A stretch of 64,000 nucleotides of DNA from Maritimibacter fusiformis (GTDB taxonomy: Bacteria; Pseudomonadota; Alphaproteobacteria; Rhodobacterales; Rhodobacteraceae), in contig NZ_VSIY01000001.1 in the NCBI RefSeq assembly GCF_008086115.1, forward strand, positions 1-64,000, given 5' to 3'. Each line of letters begins with the position of its first letter. The first letter of the stretch is position 1. A program made the position numbers and the translations under genes. Under the pieces are notes generated by a model. It saw only the letters and a program-made list of their open reading frames with translations, was not told where the DNA came from and did not search any database. Shown here one piece after another: positions 17,640 to 25,078 of this stretch.

Positions 17640-19618
17640 GCGTCGCCGCCGCACTTCGCCGGGCCGCAAAGCTGGCGCGGGCCGGCGACCGGGACGGGGC
17701 GGCGCAGGTCTACCGCGAGGTGCTGGCGCGGTTTCCGGCCAATCCGCAGGCGCGCAAGGAGCTGGCGGCGCTCGGGCAGACCGGCGCGGCGCGCCCCGCT
17801 GCGGCGCAGTCGGCCACCGCGTCCGGGACATCGCCCTCACACACCGGTCCGGCCCCCACCGAGGCCGAGTTCTCGGCCCTGACCCAGGCTTTTTCGCGCG
17901 GTGACACCGACCGGGTGATTGCGGGCGCGCAAGCGCTGATCCTGCGGTTTCCGGCGCATGCGCCCAGCCACAACCTGCTTGGCCTCGCCCAGGCCAAGGC
18001 GGGGCGCTACGAAGCGGCGCTGGCCAGCTACGACCGCGCGCTTGCCGCCGATCCGGCCATGGCGATCGCCCATCACAACAAGGCGGCGGCCTTTGCCGCG
18101 CTTGCCCGGATGGACGAGGCCGCCGCCTCCGCGCTTGAAACCGTGCGGCTCGAACCCGCCTATGCCGAGGGGCATCTGTCGGCGGCCTACGCGCTGCTGG
18201 CGCTGGGGCGGCTGGACGAGGCGCAGGCACATCTGCACGAGGCCGAGGCCAACGCCCGCCGCCAGCCCGGCGTGCGCGCCCGGGCGCAGCTCGGCATGGG
18301 CAATCTTGCCTTTCGCCGCGCCCGCCCCCATGCCGCCGCCCGGCATTACGCCCGCGCCCATGAGCTTGACCCGCACAATGTCGAGGCGCTGACCAACCTG
18401 GTCCTGGCCCAGCTTGCCGAGGGGCGCCACGAACAGGCCAGCGCCACCGCGCGCGCCGCGACCGAGCTTGAGCCGCGCAATCCGCAGGCCTGGACCAACC
18501 TCGCGCAATGCCTGCTGGAAGGCGGTGAACGCGACCAGGCCCGCGCGGCGCTTGAGCGCGCGCTCGCCATCGCGCCGAGGCACGTCGCGGCGCTGGCGCT
18601 GATGGGCCGCGTCGCCCCGCCCGCCCCCGGCACACCCGCCTTTGCCCGGCTGGCCGAAATGGTCGCGTCACCCGACCTGCAAGAGGCCGACCGCGCGCAG
18701 CTTGGCTTCGTGCTGTTCGAGGCCGAGGACCGCGACGGCGATCCGGCCCGTGCCTTCGCCCGGCTCGAGGCCGCAAACCGGATGCGGCGCAGCGCCCAGC
18801 CCTACGATATCGCCGCCGACCGGGCATTGGTCGCGGCGATGCACAGCACCTTCGCGCCCGACCGTCCCCTGCCGCGCGCACCCCGCAAACCGGCGGCCAC
18901 GCCCCGCCCGGTGTTCATTGTCGGAATGCCGCGCTCGGGCACCTCGCTGGTCGAGCAGATCCTGGCCGCCCACAGCAGCGTGCATGCCGGCGGCGAGTTG
19001 ATGGCGCTCGGGGCCGCGATGGAGGATCTGGGCTGGTCGCCGACCGAACCCGGCCCGCCCCCCGACGCGGCGATGCTCGCGCGGCTGCGCACCGACTATC
19101 TCGCAAGCCTGGCCGAGATCGGCACCGACCGCCCGGTTGTCACCGACAAGATGCCGCTCAACTTCCGTTGGCTGGGATTCGCGCTGGCCGCCATGCCCGA
19201 GGCACGCGCGCTGGTCACCTTGCGCGACCCGGTTGCCACCTGTTTTTCCAACTACCGGCTGCACTTCACCGGCGGCGGCAACAATTTCGGCAACGACCTC
19301 GGGGACCTGGCCGAGTTTCACCGCCTGCACCTCGACCTCGTCGCCCTCTGGGAACAGCGTTTCCCCGGCCGCGTCGCACGGGTTCCTTACGAGGCCCTGA
19401 CCGAGAACCAGGAGGAAGAAAGCCGCAAGCTGGTGGCCGCAGCCGGGCTGGAGTGGGAAGACGCCTGCCTGGATTTTCACAAGGTCGAGCGCGCCGTGCA
19501 CACCTCGTCGAGCGAACAGGTGCGGCGCAGGATGTATACCGGAAGCTCGCAGGCCTGGCGCAAATACGAGGCCTGGCTTGGCCCGCTGATCGAGGCGCTG
19601 GGCGAACCGGCGCGCTAA
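17636..19618 (+). CDS. TPR-repeat sulfotransferase, copy 3 of 3
   Basis: A 660-residue third paralogue. It starts with GTG at 17636, overlapping the stop of copy 2 (GTGA), and its N-terminus SVAAALRRAAKLARAGD aligns with the other two. TPR repeats run to about residue 390; the sulfotransferase domain begins about residue 422 with FIVGMPRSGTSLVEQIL. The segment LTENQEEESRKLVAAAGL is shared almost word for word with copy 1, suggesting recent duplication or gene conversion between copies 1 and 3. It is the last chromosomal gene before the mobile element, whose left end begins seven bases after the stop. Confidence 0.88.
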   Translation: MSVAAALRRAAKLARAGDRDGAAQVYREVLARFPANPQARKELAALGQTGAARPAAAQSATASGTSPSHTGPAPTEAEFSALTQAFSRGDTDRVIAGAQALILRFPAHAPSHNLLGLAQAKAGRYEAALASYDRALAADPAMAIAHHNKAAAFAALARMDEAAASALETVRLEPAYAEGHLSAAYALLALGRLDEAQAHLHEAEANARRQPGVRARAQLGMGNLAFRRARPHAAARHYARAHELDPHNVEALTNLVLAQLAEGRHEQASATARAATELEPRNPQAWTNLAQCLLEGGERDQARAALERALAIAPRHVAALALMGRVAPPAPGTPAFARLAEMVASPDLQEADRAQLGFVLFEAEDRDGDPARAFARLEAANRMRRSAQPYDIAADRALVAAMHSTFAPDRPLPRAPRKPAATPRPVFIVGMPRSGTSLVEQILAAHSSVHAGGELMALGAAMEDLGWSPTEPGPPPDAAMLARLRTDYLASLAEIGTDRPVVTDKMPLNFRWLGFALAAMPEARALVTLRDPVATCFSNYRLHFTGGGNNFGNDLGDLAEFHRLHLDLVALWEQRFPGRVARVPYEALTENQEEESRKLVAAAGLEWEDACLDFHKVERAVHTSSSEQVRRRMYTGSSQAWRKYEAWLGPLIEALGEPAR

Positions 19619-19624
19619 GGCAGG

Positions 19625-19634
19625 GAAATGGCGC
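19625..19634. other. attL core of the element
   Basis: GAAATGGCGC, identical to the copy at 39521-39530. Sequence to its left is chromosomal (six bases after the sulfotransferase stop). Sequence to its right begins the element and leads into mobC. Confidence 0.75.
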
Positions 19635-19639
19635 GCCTA

Positions 19640-19751
19640 AGCGGAGAAAGTTCGAACACTTTCTTCGCGACTCTGGAAGAGTGGGAGCGCCATCTCAGAG
19701 CCGTTGAAGCCTCTAACACCGTAACCCAGGATAACAATCCGAGGTGCGGTT
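19640..19751. other. Putative oriT region ahead of mobC
   Basis: The 117-bp leader of mobC contains, on the minus strand (19727-19733), TATCCTG followed by GGTTAC, which matches the ATCCTG nic core of MOB-P (RP4-like) origins. The inverted repeat GAAAGTTCGAACACTTTC lies at about 19646-19663. Relaxosome genes directly adjoin it. If correct, the minus strand is transferred, leading toward attP and the recombinase end, so the mob genes enter last. The nic assignment is by short motif only. Confidence 0.4.
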
Positions 19752-20177
19752 ATGAGCATTTCGGAACGTGATTTCAATGCGGTAGCAGCCGCCACCCCCA
19801 AAAAGAAGCCGCGCGAGGCTCCTTTCTCGCTCCGCCTGTCCTTCGAAGAGAAGGCTCTTTTGCGCGCCGCAGCAAACGGCGCTCCTCTTGGCGCTTACAT
19901 CAAGGCCAAGCTCTTCGACGAGCCGCTGGAGAAAGTTCGCCGCCGCAACACCAACCCTGTCAAAGATCATGAAGCCCTGGGCCGCGTTCTCGGCGCGCTT
20001 GGAAAGTCCCGCCTCTCTCAAAACCTGAACCAGATCGCGCGCGCGGCGAACATGGGTGCACTGCCAGTATCGCCGGAGCTCGAAGACGAGCTCCGCCAGG
20101 CCTGTGCGGATGTCGAAACCTTGCGCAAGGAACTGCTGCGGGCGCTTGGCAGCTTGTCGAACGGAGGCTCGTCATGA
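19752..20177 (+). CDS. mobC: MobC-family relaxosome accessory protein
   Basis: A 141-residue protein of the MobC/bacterial mobilization family. It has an N-terminal RHH-like DNA-binding strand-helix (APFSLRLSFEEKALLRAAANGAPLGAYIKAKLF), then LSQNLNQIARAANMGALP, the diagnostic MobC segment, and a C-terminal helix. It assists the relaxase at oriT by opening DNA near nic. It overlaps the relaxase start by four bases. In the excised circle the recombinase frame would end 20 bases inside this gene. Confidence 0.9.
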   Translation: MSISERDFNAVAAATPKKKPREAPFSLRLSFEEKALLRAAANGAPLGAYIKAKLFDEPLEKVRRRNTNPVKDHEALGRVLGALGKSRLSQNLNQIARAANMGALPVSPELEDELRQACADVETLRKELLRALGSLSNGGSS

Positions 20178-21538
20178 TCCTGAAAGGCAACCAACGAGGC
20201 AATGCAGCCAAGCTGGCAAAGCATCTGATGAACACCCACGACAACGAGCATGTCGAGCTTCATGAATTGCGCGGCTTCATGAACGAAGATGATCTGCATG
20301 AAGCTCTGAGAGAGGCCGAAGCCATCGGCAAGGGCACACGCTGTCAGCAGCATCTGTTCTCGCTCAGTCTGAACCCGCCGCAAGATGCCCATGTCGATAT
20401 TGCTACCTTCGAAACCGCCATCGAAATGGCGGAACTGAAGCTCGGCCTGAGTGGCCAGCCGCGCGCGGTCGTGTTCCATGAGAAGGAAGGCAGACGCCAC
20501 GCGCATGCGGTCTGGTCACGGATCGACACCGATACGATGACGGCGCGTCAGCTATCCTTCACAAAACGCAGGCTGATGGATGTCTCGCAGGAGCTTTACC
20601 TACGCCATGGTTGGGACATGCCAAAGGGCATGCTGGATCGCGCCGCCAAGAACCCGCTCACCTTCACCCGCGATGAATGGCAACAAGCCCAGCGGACAAA
20701 GCAAGACCCCAAGATCATCAAAGCGCTCTTCAAGGATTGTTGGGAGCGCTCCGACTCTGTCGATGCGCTCAAATCTGCCTTGGAAGCGCGTGGCTACTAT
20801 CTCGCGCAAGGAGATCGGCGCGGCGTCGTTGCCGTGGACTATCGCGGCGAAGCTTATGCGCTGTCGCGCTGGTCGGGTGTGAAAGCCAAGGATGTTGCCG
20901 CCCGTTTCAAAGACACTGGCGCCTTGCCGTCCGTCGAAGATCAGCGTCAGAAGATTGCTGGACTGGTCGCGGACAACCTTCGGGACCACAAGAAGCAGCT
21001 TGAAGACGGCTACAAGCGTCTGCGTCCGACGCTGGAACTGCGCCGCACGCAGATGGTCGAGCGTCATCAAATCGAGCGCAACGGACTGGCAGAACTCCAA
21101 AAAGGCCGCGAAGCCCGAGAAGCCAAAACGCGGGCAGCGCGTCTTCCGCAGAAGGGTTTCGGGAAGCTGTGGAGCCGCCTGACGGGCAAGTATTCCGAGT
21201 TGAAAGCGCAGAACGAACACGATGCCTGGCAGGCCTTGCGCCGCGATCAGGCGGAGCGCGACAAGATGATTGCCAAGCAACTGGATGAGCGACAGCGGTT
21301 GCAAGAGGCCATCCGAAAACAGCGCGAAGAACGCTTGCAGGAGCTCGTCGCCGTTCGCCAGCAGATCGCCAACTACATGCTCATGAAGCAAGGCAAGAAT
21401 CCGACCGTCATGCCCAAGGACGCAGCTCTGGCCCATGGCAGAAAGGTCGATACACAACAGAAAACCCGAGAAGTGCGCGAAAAGAAGGGGCGCGAGCGAA
21501 CCCGCACGCGGGATCGCGGCCCTGGCTTTGAGCGCTGA
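20174..21538 (+). CDS. Relaxase/mobilization nuclease (MOB-P type)
   Basis: A 454-residue conjugative relaxase. The N-terminal catalytic domain shows an early tract ending HLMNTHDNEHVELHEL, the central LFSLSLNPPQDAHVD segment and the metal-binding histidine cluster in HEKEGRRHAHAVWSRID (motif III, HxH). The catalytic tyrosine cannot be fixed from motifs alone. Residues about 270-400 are rich in charged coiled-coil sequence (LRRDQAERDKMIAKQLDERQ), and the C-terminus is very basic (RERTRTRD). It would nick oriT and pilot the strand through a borrowed type IV channel via the element's coupling protein. It is translationally coupled to mobC. Confidence 0.9.
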   Translation: MILKGNQRGNAAKLAKHLMNTHDNEHVELHELRGFMNEDDLHEALREAEAIGKGTRCQQHLFSLSLNPPQDAHVDIATFETAIEMAELKLGLSGQPRAVVFHEKEGRRHAHAVWSRIDTDTMTARQLSFTKRRLMDVSQELYLRHGWDMPKGMLDRAAKNPLTFTRDEWQQAQRTKQDPKIIKALFKDCWERSDSVDALKSALEARGYYLAQGDRRGVVAVDYRGEAYALSRWSGVKAKDVAARFKDTGALPSVEDQRQKIAGLVADNLRDHKKQLEDGYKRLRPTLELRRTQMVERHQIERNGLAELQKGREAREAKTRAARLPQKGFGKLWSRLTGKYSELKAQNEHDAWQALRRDQAERDKMIAKQLDERQRLQEAIRKQREERLQELVAVRQQIANYMLMKQGKNPTVMPKDAALAHGRKVDTQQKTREVREKKGRERTRTRDRGPGFER

Positions 21539-21558
21539 ACGATAGAAAGGAGAAAGCT

Positions 21559-21777
21559 ATGCGACACATATTGATGCTAAATCTTGATGACGCGCATGCC
21601 GTCCAGCTTGATGAACTCCGCCAGCATTTTCACCTGGCGGCAGACGATACGCTGCGGTTGATCATCCGCCTCGCTCATGCACGCCACAAGCAAAAGCCTG
21701 ATGTTCTTGCGCCGGAATTCAAGCCGCGCGCGAAGCGCGAAGAATGGCTTGATGACGACGACCACAGGCCTGAATAG
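21559..21777 (+). CDS. Small conserved-looking protein downstream of the relaxase
   Basis: A 72-residue protein with a strong ribosome site (AAAGGAGAAAGCT) starting 21 bases after the relaxase stop, so probably in the mob operon. The sequence (MRHILMLNLDDAHAVQLDEL) suggests a short strand then helices, resembling a small RHH/DNA-binding fold, with an acidic tail (EEWLDDDDHRPE). Function is not recognised; a relaxosome or regulatory role is only a guess. Confidence 0.65.
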   Translation: MRHILMLNLDDAHAVQLDELRQHFHLAADDTLRLIIRLAHARHKQKPDVLAPEFKPRAKREEWLDDDDHRPE

Positions 21778-21805
21778 CGCCGCCCCGATGGGGCGGCGTT
21801 ATTGC

Positions 21806-22255
21806 TCAGAGCAGATCAAACATATCGACTTGCTCGGGCGCGGCCTTTTCTTCGGATGGAAGAAATATGCTGGCAGGGCCGATCAGGACGCAATCCAGCT
21901 TTCCCCATTTCACGCTCATGCCGTGATAGAAGCCTTCTGGCCGTCCACGGGCAGCAGCGCTGAGGCGAGCGTTTTCGTGGTAGGTGATTGTCACGCCGTC
22001 GAAGAACTTGCGCTCTATGATGCGGTAGGCTTGCACGGCGCGGTGGTTGCCTATCGACGCGCCGCCGACGTTGACCCAAAGGGCATTTTGCCATTTGAAG
22101 GGTGAGCGGACGCGGCCCTCGGCGATCTTGTCGGCGCTGTAGGAGGCGCTGATATCACCTTCTCCGATCTGGCGGTCTCGCGTATGGCACCATCTGCCGG
22201 ACGCAAGACGGGCAGGATCAACGAAGAATTCCTGCAATTTGACGGGGGCGCTCAT
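21806..22255 (-). CDS. Hypothetical protein (149 aa)
   Basis: Not recognised. It is a soluble protein with many aromatic residues and no signal peptide, transmembrane helix or clear catalytic motif. Recognisable stretches are VKLQEFFVDPARLASGRWCH and SPFKWQNALWVNVGGASIG, ending in an acidic EKAAPEQVDMFDLL tail. It overlaps the upstream 78-codon gene by four bases (ATGA), so they form an operon. It converges on the mob operon. Neighbouring ardC suggests an anti-defence or establishment function, which is inference from context. Confidence 0.7.
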   Translation of the reverse strand: MSAPVKLQEFFVDPARLASGRWCHTRDRQIGEGDISASYSADKIAEGRVRSPFKWQNALWVNVGGASIGNHRAVQAYRIIERKFFDGVTITYHENARLSAAARGRPEGFYHGMSVKWGKLDCVLIGPASIFLPSEEKAAPEQVDMFDLL

Positions 22256-22488
22256 GAGCGCCCCGCGTCGTTTGCTGCGTCGGGGGCATCTTCCAGCGGC
22301 AGGCGCAGGACGATGCGGCCATTGATCGGACAGGTTTCAAGCTGGAGCGTATATCCCCGCTCATCTTTGTGCTTCCATGCGGCTCCGACCTTGTTCCAGT
22401 AGGCCTTGTCGCCTTTCTGGGTGACGTGCCACGCCAGATGGTCCGGCGCATTCAGGGGCAGGTTTTGGTTGGTTTTTTCGCGTGCCAT
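22252..22488 (-). CDS. Hypothetical protein (78 aa)
   Basis: A small soluble protein (MAREKTNQNLPLNAPDHLAW...) with a good ribosome site (AAAGGAGAAACATC) and a four-base overlap with the next gene. It reads HVTQKGDKAYWNKVGAAWKHKDERGYTLQLE and ends with acidic residues. A beta-rich fold is suggested by the alternating pattern in the second half. Similar small proteins are common near ardC on alphaproteobacterial plasmids, as far as I recognise the pattern; no function is known to me. Confidence 0.7.
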   Translation of the reverse strand: MAREKTNQNLPLNAPDHLAWHVTQKGDKAYWNKVGAAWKHKDERGYTLQLETCPINGRIVLRLPLEDAPDAANDAGRS

Positions 22489-23020
22489 GATGTTTCTCCT
22501 TTGCTTGTCGTTGGCTTGCTAACGCCCTCCCGACAGGCCGAAGCAAAGGATCGGCTTTCATGTTCAACACGGATTCTTGGAGCGGGCAGGACATTGAAAG
22601 GCGAGCCGCTTCGGCCAGGGATTAAGGGCTCTCTGAGGCAAGCCAGAGATGAGCAAAGGAACTCAAGGCAGCACGGAAAACGAAAAGAGCGGCCAGCCTG
22701 ACGCCTATGCGCTGACGGGCGAAACGGACGTGCGCCTGTACCCAGATCGATGATTGTGCCTCTGGAATACGCCGCCGCTCCTGGATGCACGGGAGCGGAC
22801 AAACGCTGTTGCCAGACCTCTTCCAAAATCCCGATCAATCCCGCCAGCACTGCGAAGATAACCGCATCAAACGGATAGCGAAGCGCCATCTGCGCATCCG
22901 CCTGTTTGCAAGATCAAGTTACCTCCCGAACCATCAGGCCTTCCATAGGCCGATGATGGTTGTGCGGGGCCGAAAGGCCCTGAGTGGTTCGGGGCCTCCT
23001 TGAAGCAAAAGGAGGATGAG
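22489..23020. other. 532-bp gap with only weak small ORFs
   Basis: It lies between the divergent 78-codon gene and the 59-codon gene, so it holds promoters for both. It contains two chained short plus-strand frames (22649-22753 and 22750-22878, overlapping by ATGA) and a 145-codon minus-strand frame. None has convincing family features. The repeat-like CCGAAGCAAAGGATCGGCTTT (22540-22560) can form a small hairpin. Confidence 0.4.
22649..22753 (+). CDS. Possible 34-residue small protein
   Basis: Starts MSKGTQGSTENEKSGQPDAY and ends LYPDR. It is hydrophilic and acidic. A four-base ATGA overlap leads into a second short frame of 42 codons, hinting at coupled translation. The ribosome site is weak. 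Listed because coding-like codons continue through it, but it may be chance. Confidence 0.25.
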   Translation: MSKGTQGSTENEKSGQPDAYALTGETDVRLYPDR

Positions 23021-23200
23021 ATGACACTCGTCTCACGTTTTGAAGCAGCATCCCGCAGCACGGCAGAACTGCACGGCCTATTGGCCGAGGCGTTCAACGC
23101 CTTCGCCGCCGCGCCGCGCGGATCGCAAGAGCGCCGCAACGCGCTCCGATCGATGTGCAACATCGAAAACGAGTTGGCGACACGCGCACCAGGTCTCTAA
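23021..23200 (+). CDS. Small helical hypothetical protein (59 aa)
   Basis: Starts MTLVSRFEAASRSTAELHGL at 23021, with a near-perfect ribosome site (AAAGGAGGATGAG). Predominantly alpha-helical (AEAFNAFAAAPRGSQERRNAL), no signal or membrane segment. An in-frame ATG 21 bases upstream sits before the ribosome site and is not the start. Function unknown; element cargo or regulator. Confidence 0.6.
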   Translation: MTLVSRFEAASRSTAELHGLLAEAFNAFAAAPRGSQERRNALRSMCNIENELATRAPGL

Positions 23201-23233
23201 CCGACCAGCGGTCAGCCGTCAGGCTGGCCGCAT

Positions 23234-23665
23234 TTATAATTTTGGAACGGAATATATGATTCCGGCATGGATAATTTCCCCATCGGCATCAAATGAACAT
23301 ACGGCGTCCAGCCTTGCGCCTGGCCCAGGATCGAAGTTCTGTTCAATGTCTCGACGTTCTTCTTCTGTAGGAGCTTTGCAGTATGACCAAGAATCTTTGA
23401 ACCACCCCGGCACCTCTGCTGCCACAAACCCAATGTATTTTCGCGCTTGATTGGGCTCGACTGCGTATCTTTCGTCTTCCATGTCCACCACAATTCCCCT
23501 TAACCCATTCGAGAATACAAGAGGAAATTCATTCTCTGCGAGTTCGGGTAAAGTGTGGTATCCAAGGCGGAAATAGTTATACGTTTCCCAAACGGCAAAC
23601 AGTGAAATTGCGACAAGGAAGATAATCCATCCCCACCTGCGTTTCTTGCTTTTCTTGTAATCCAT
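23234..23665 (-). CDS. Membrane-anchored hypothetical protein (143 aa)
   Basis: A basic start (MDYKKSKKRRWG) and one hydrophobic helix (WIIFLVAISLFAVWETYNYF) give an N-in anchor with an exported domain of about 110 residues. That domain contains a cysteine pair (SYCKAPTEEE and DAVCSFDADGEI). The DNA is more AT-rich than neighbouring genes, indicating separate ancestry. No known family recognised. It is isolated, convergent with the 59-codon gene and downstream of ardC. Confidence 0.6.
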   Translation of the reverse strand: MDYKKSKKRRWGWIIFLVAISLFAVWETYNYFRLGYHTLPELAENEFPLVFSNGLRGIVVDMEDERYAVEPNQARKYIGFVAAEVPGWFKDSWSYCKAPTEEERRDIEQNFDPGPGARLDAVCSFDADGEIIHAGIIYSVPKL

Positions 23666-23799
23666 TTCTTTGGCTCAAAAGTTTAAAAAGAAACAAATAT
23701 ATACAAACGGATAGTCAGCAATCAATCAAAAATTCCGACGGAGTAGAAGCGGCTGGCCCTCAGGCCAGCCGAAAATTTTTCGGACTGCGAAGTCGCCGC

Positions 23800-24708
23800 T
23801 TACGCGGCGATTCCTTCTCTCTCTTCCTCTTCGATGAGAGGTTGCAGACCGTGCAGGAAATCTGCGGCGCGCTGCGCGTGGGCGGCGGCGGCGAAAATTG
23901 CTCGCTTGTCTTCCTTCAAGACCTTGAGCCAACTTTGAATATAGGCGGCATGATCCATGCCTGGCTCGGGGGTCAGTTCCAGATCAGCGCAAAGGAAAGC
24001 TGCGCCGAGCTCAGCGACCAGTTCCTCGCGGGCGTAGCCTTCATCACCCCAACGCTTACGGCCAAAGTCGCGGTCAAGGCGGGTTTTGTGCTTCGTCCAG
24101 TGGGTTAGCTCATGGGCAAGCGTGGCGTAGTAGCTCTCAGGGCTGCGGAAGGTTTCGAAAGCTGGCATCTGCACGTGATCGGTGCCGCCGCTGTAATGGG
24201 CGCTGTTTCCACCATGTCGGATGTCTGCGCCAGTGTTCCCGAAGAACTCTTCAACGCGCTCGATCCTCAAGGCGGGATCAATCACTGGCTCGGGCTTCGA
24301 ATAGTAGTGCTCGGGCAAGCCTTCGATCTGCTCGACGTTGAAAACGCTATAGCCTTTCATGAAAGGGATTTTGCGCTCTTCCTCGCTGCCGTCGTCTTGT
24401 TCCTCGGTCTTGGTGATGGTGTTGGCATAGACCACCAGATTCCCGCGCTCGCCCTTCTTGACGTGTGCGCCGAGCTCCTTGGCCTGTTTGAAGGTCATCC
24501 AGTACGGCGAGAGATAACCAGCCTCGACACTCGCGCCCCAGAGCATCAGCACATTGATTCCGTTGTACGGCATGCCGTTGTGCCGCAGCGGCTTGGTGAT
24601 CTTGCCTTCAAGGTTTCCAGCGTTCCAAGGCTTGAGCCATGACAGCTCGCCTCGCTCCAGATCGGCAATGATCTTGTCGGTTACTTTCTGATACACATCT
24701 GTTTTCAT
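23800..24708 (-). CDS. ardC: ArdC-like antirestriction protein
   Basis: A 302-residue protein with the ArdC layout: an N-terminal ssDNA-binding domain (VYQKVTDKIIADLERG..., PYNGINVLMLW) and a C-terminal zincin-like metallopeptidase domain with LAHELTHWTKH (His199, Glu200, His203) and a downstream EELVAELGAAFL glutamate. ArdC of plasmid pSA/R388 type protects incoming DNA from host restriction during conjugation. The start at 24708 has AGGAGGAAAAAGGAC before it; an upstream in-frame ATG precedes this signal. A structured leader of about 370 bases precedes the gene. Confidence 0.93.
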   Translation of the reverse strand: MKTDVYQKVTDKIIADLERGELSWLKPWNAGNLEGKITKPLRHNGMPYNGINVLMLWGASVEAGYLSPYWMTFKQAKELGAHVKKGERGNLVVYANTITKTEEQDDGSEEERKIPFMKGYSVFNVEQIEGLPEHYYSKPEPVIDPALRIERVEEFFGNTGADIRHGGNSAHYSGGTDHVQMPAFETFRSPESYYATLAHELTHWTKHKTRLDRDFGRKRWGDEGYAREELVAELGAAFLCADLELTPEPGMDHAAYIQSWLKVLKEDKRAIFAAAAHAQRAADFLHGLQPLIEEEEREGIAA

Positions 24709-25078
24709 GTCCTTTTTCCTCCTTTGGAATAGTCGGTTGCGCATGCAACCGGACTAGGCCCGCGCCAATGAGCGGGGGGAGGCCGTCAAGATCGAAAGCA
24801 TCGGATGGTGGTGCGGGCGCAGGCGCAGCCGAGCCACGGCTCCGATGCTTTCTCCCGCAGCCCTGGCAAGGGACTTGAGTCTTGACGGAGGATGGGGCCG
24901 GAAGGCCCCCAGAAATGGGAAAGAAACGCGCGGCTCCTATAGAGCCGTGCTCAGCCAGAGGGGTGCATCAAGCACGCCGACAATCACGCAAGGGATGGAA
25001 GCCGCAAGGCCGAGACGCCTCTTGGGCGGCTCGGTTTACGACAGCCCGACCCGAAGGGGTGCGAAAAAGTAAATGAAT
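24709..25078. other. Structured non-coding region between the RT gene and ardC
   Basis: 370 bp without a credible gene. It contains nested perfect inverted repeats: CCGTCAAGA/TCTTGACGG (24783-24791 with 24880-24888) enclosing GAAAGCATCGGA/TCCGATGCTTTC (24794-24805 with 24841-24852). It also holds further small hairpins such as GGGGCC-GGAA-GGCCCC (24894-24907) and CGGCTCCTATAGAGCCG (24930-24946). It is the 3' flank of the RT gene and the 5' leader of ardC, both on the minus strand. Its hairpins could act as an RT-associated RNA, a terminator region, or an ardC leader. Confidence 0.6.

Noticed and set aside
22452-22889. 145-codon minus-strand frame with hydrophobic start
   Set aside because: The first 25 residues look membrane-like, but the rest overlaps the 78-codon gene and has low-complexity Arg/Pro content; no ribosome site seen.
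24709-25078. Single-stranded (Frpo/ssi-type) promoter for early ardC expression in recipients
   Set aside because: The hairpin-rich leader fits the idea, but with the nic motif on the minus strand the transferred strand would be the coding strand of ardC, not its template. The idea returns only if the nick is on the other strand.
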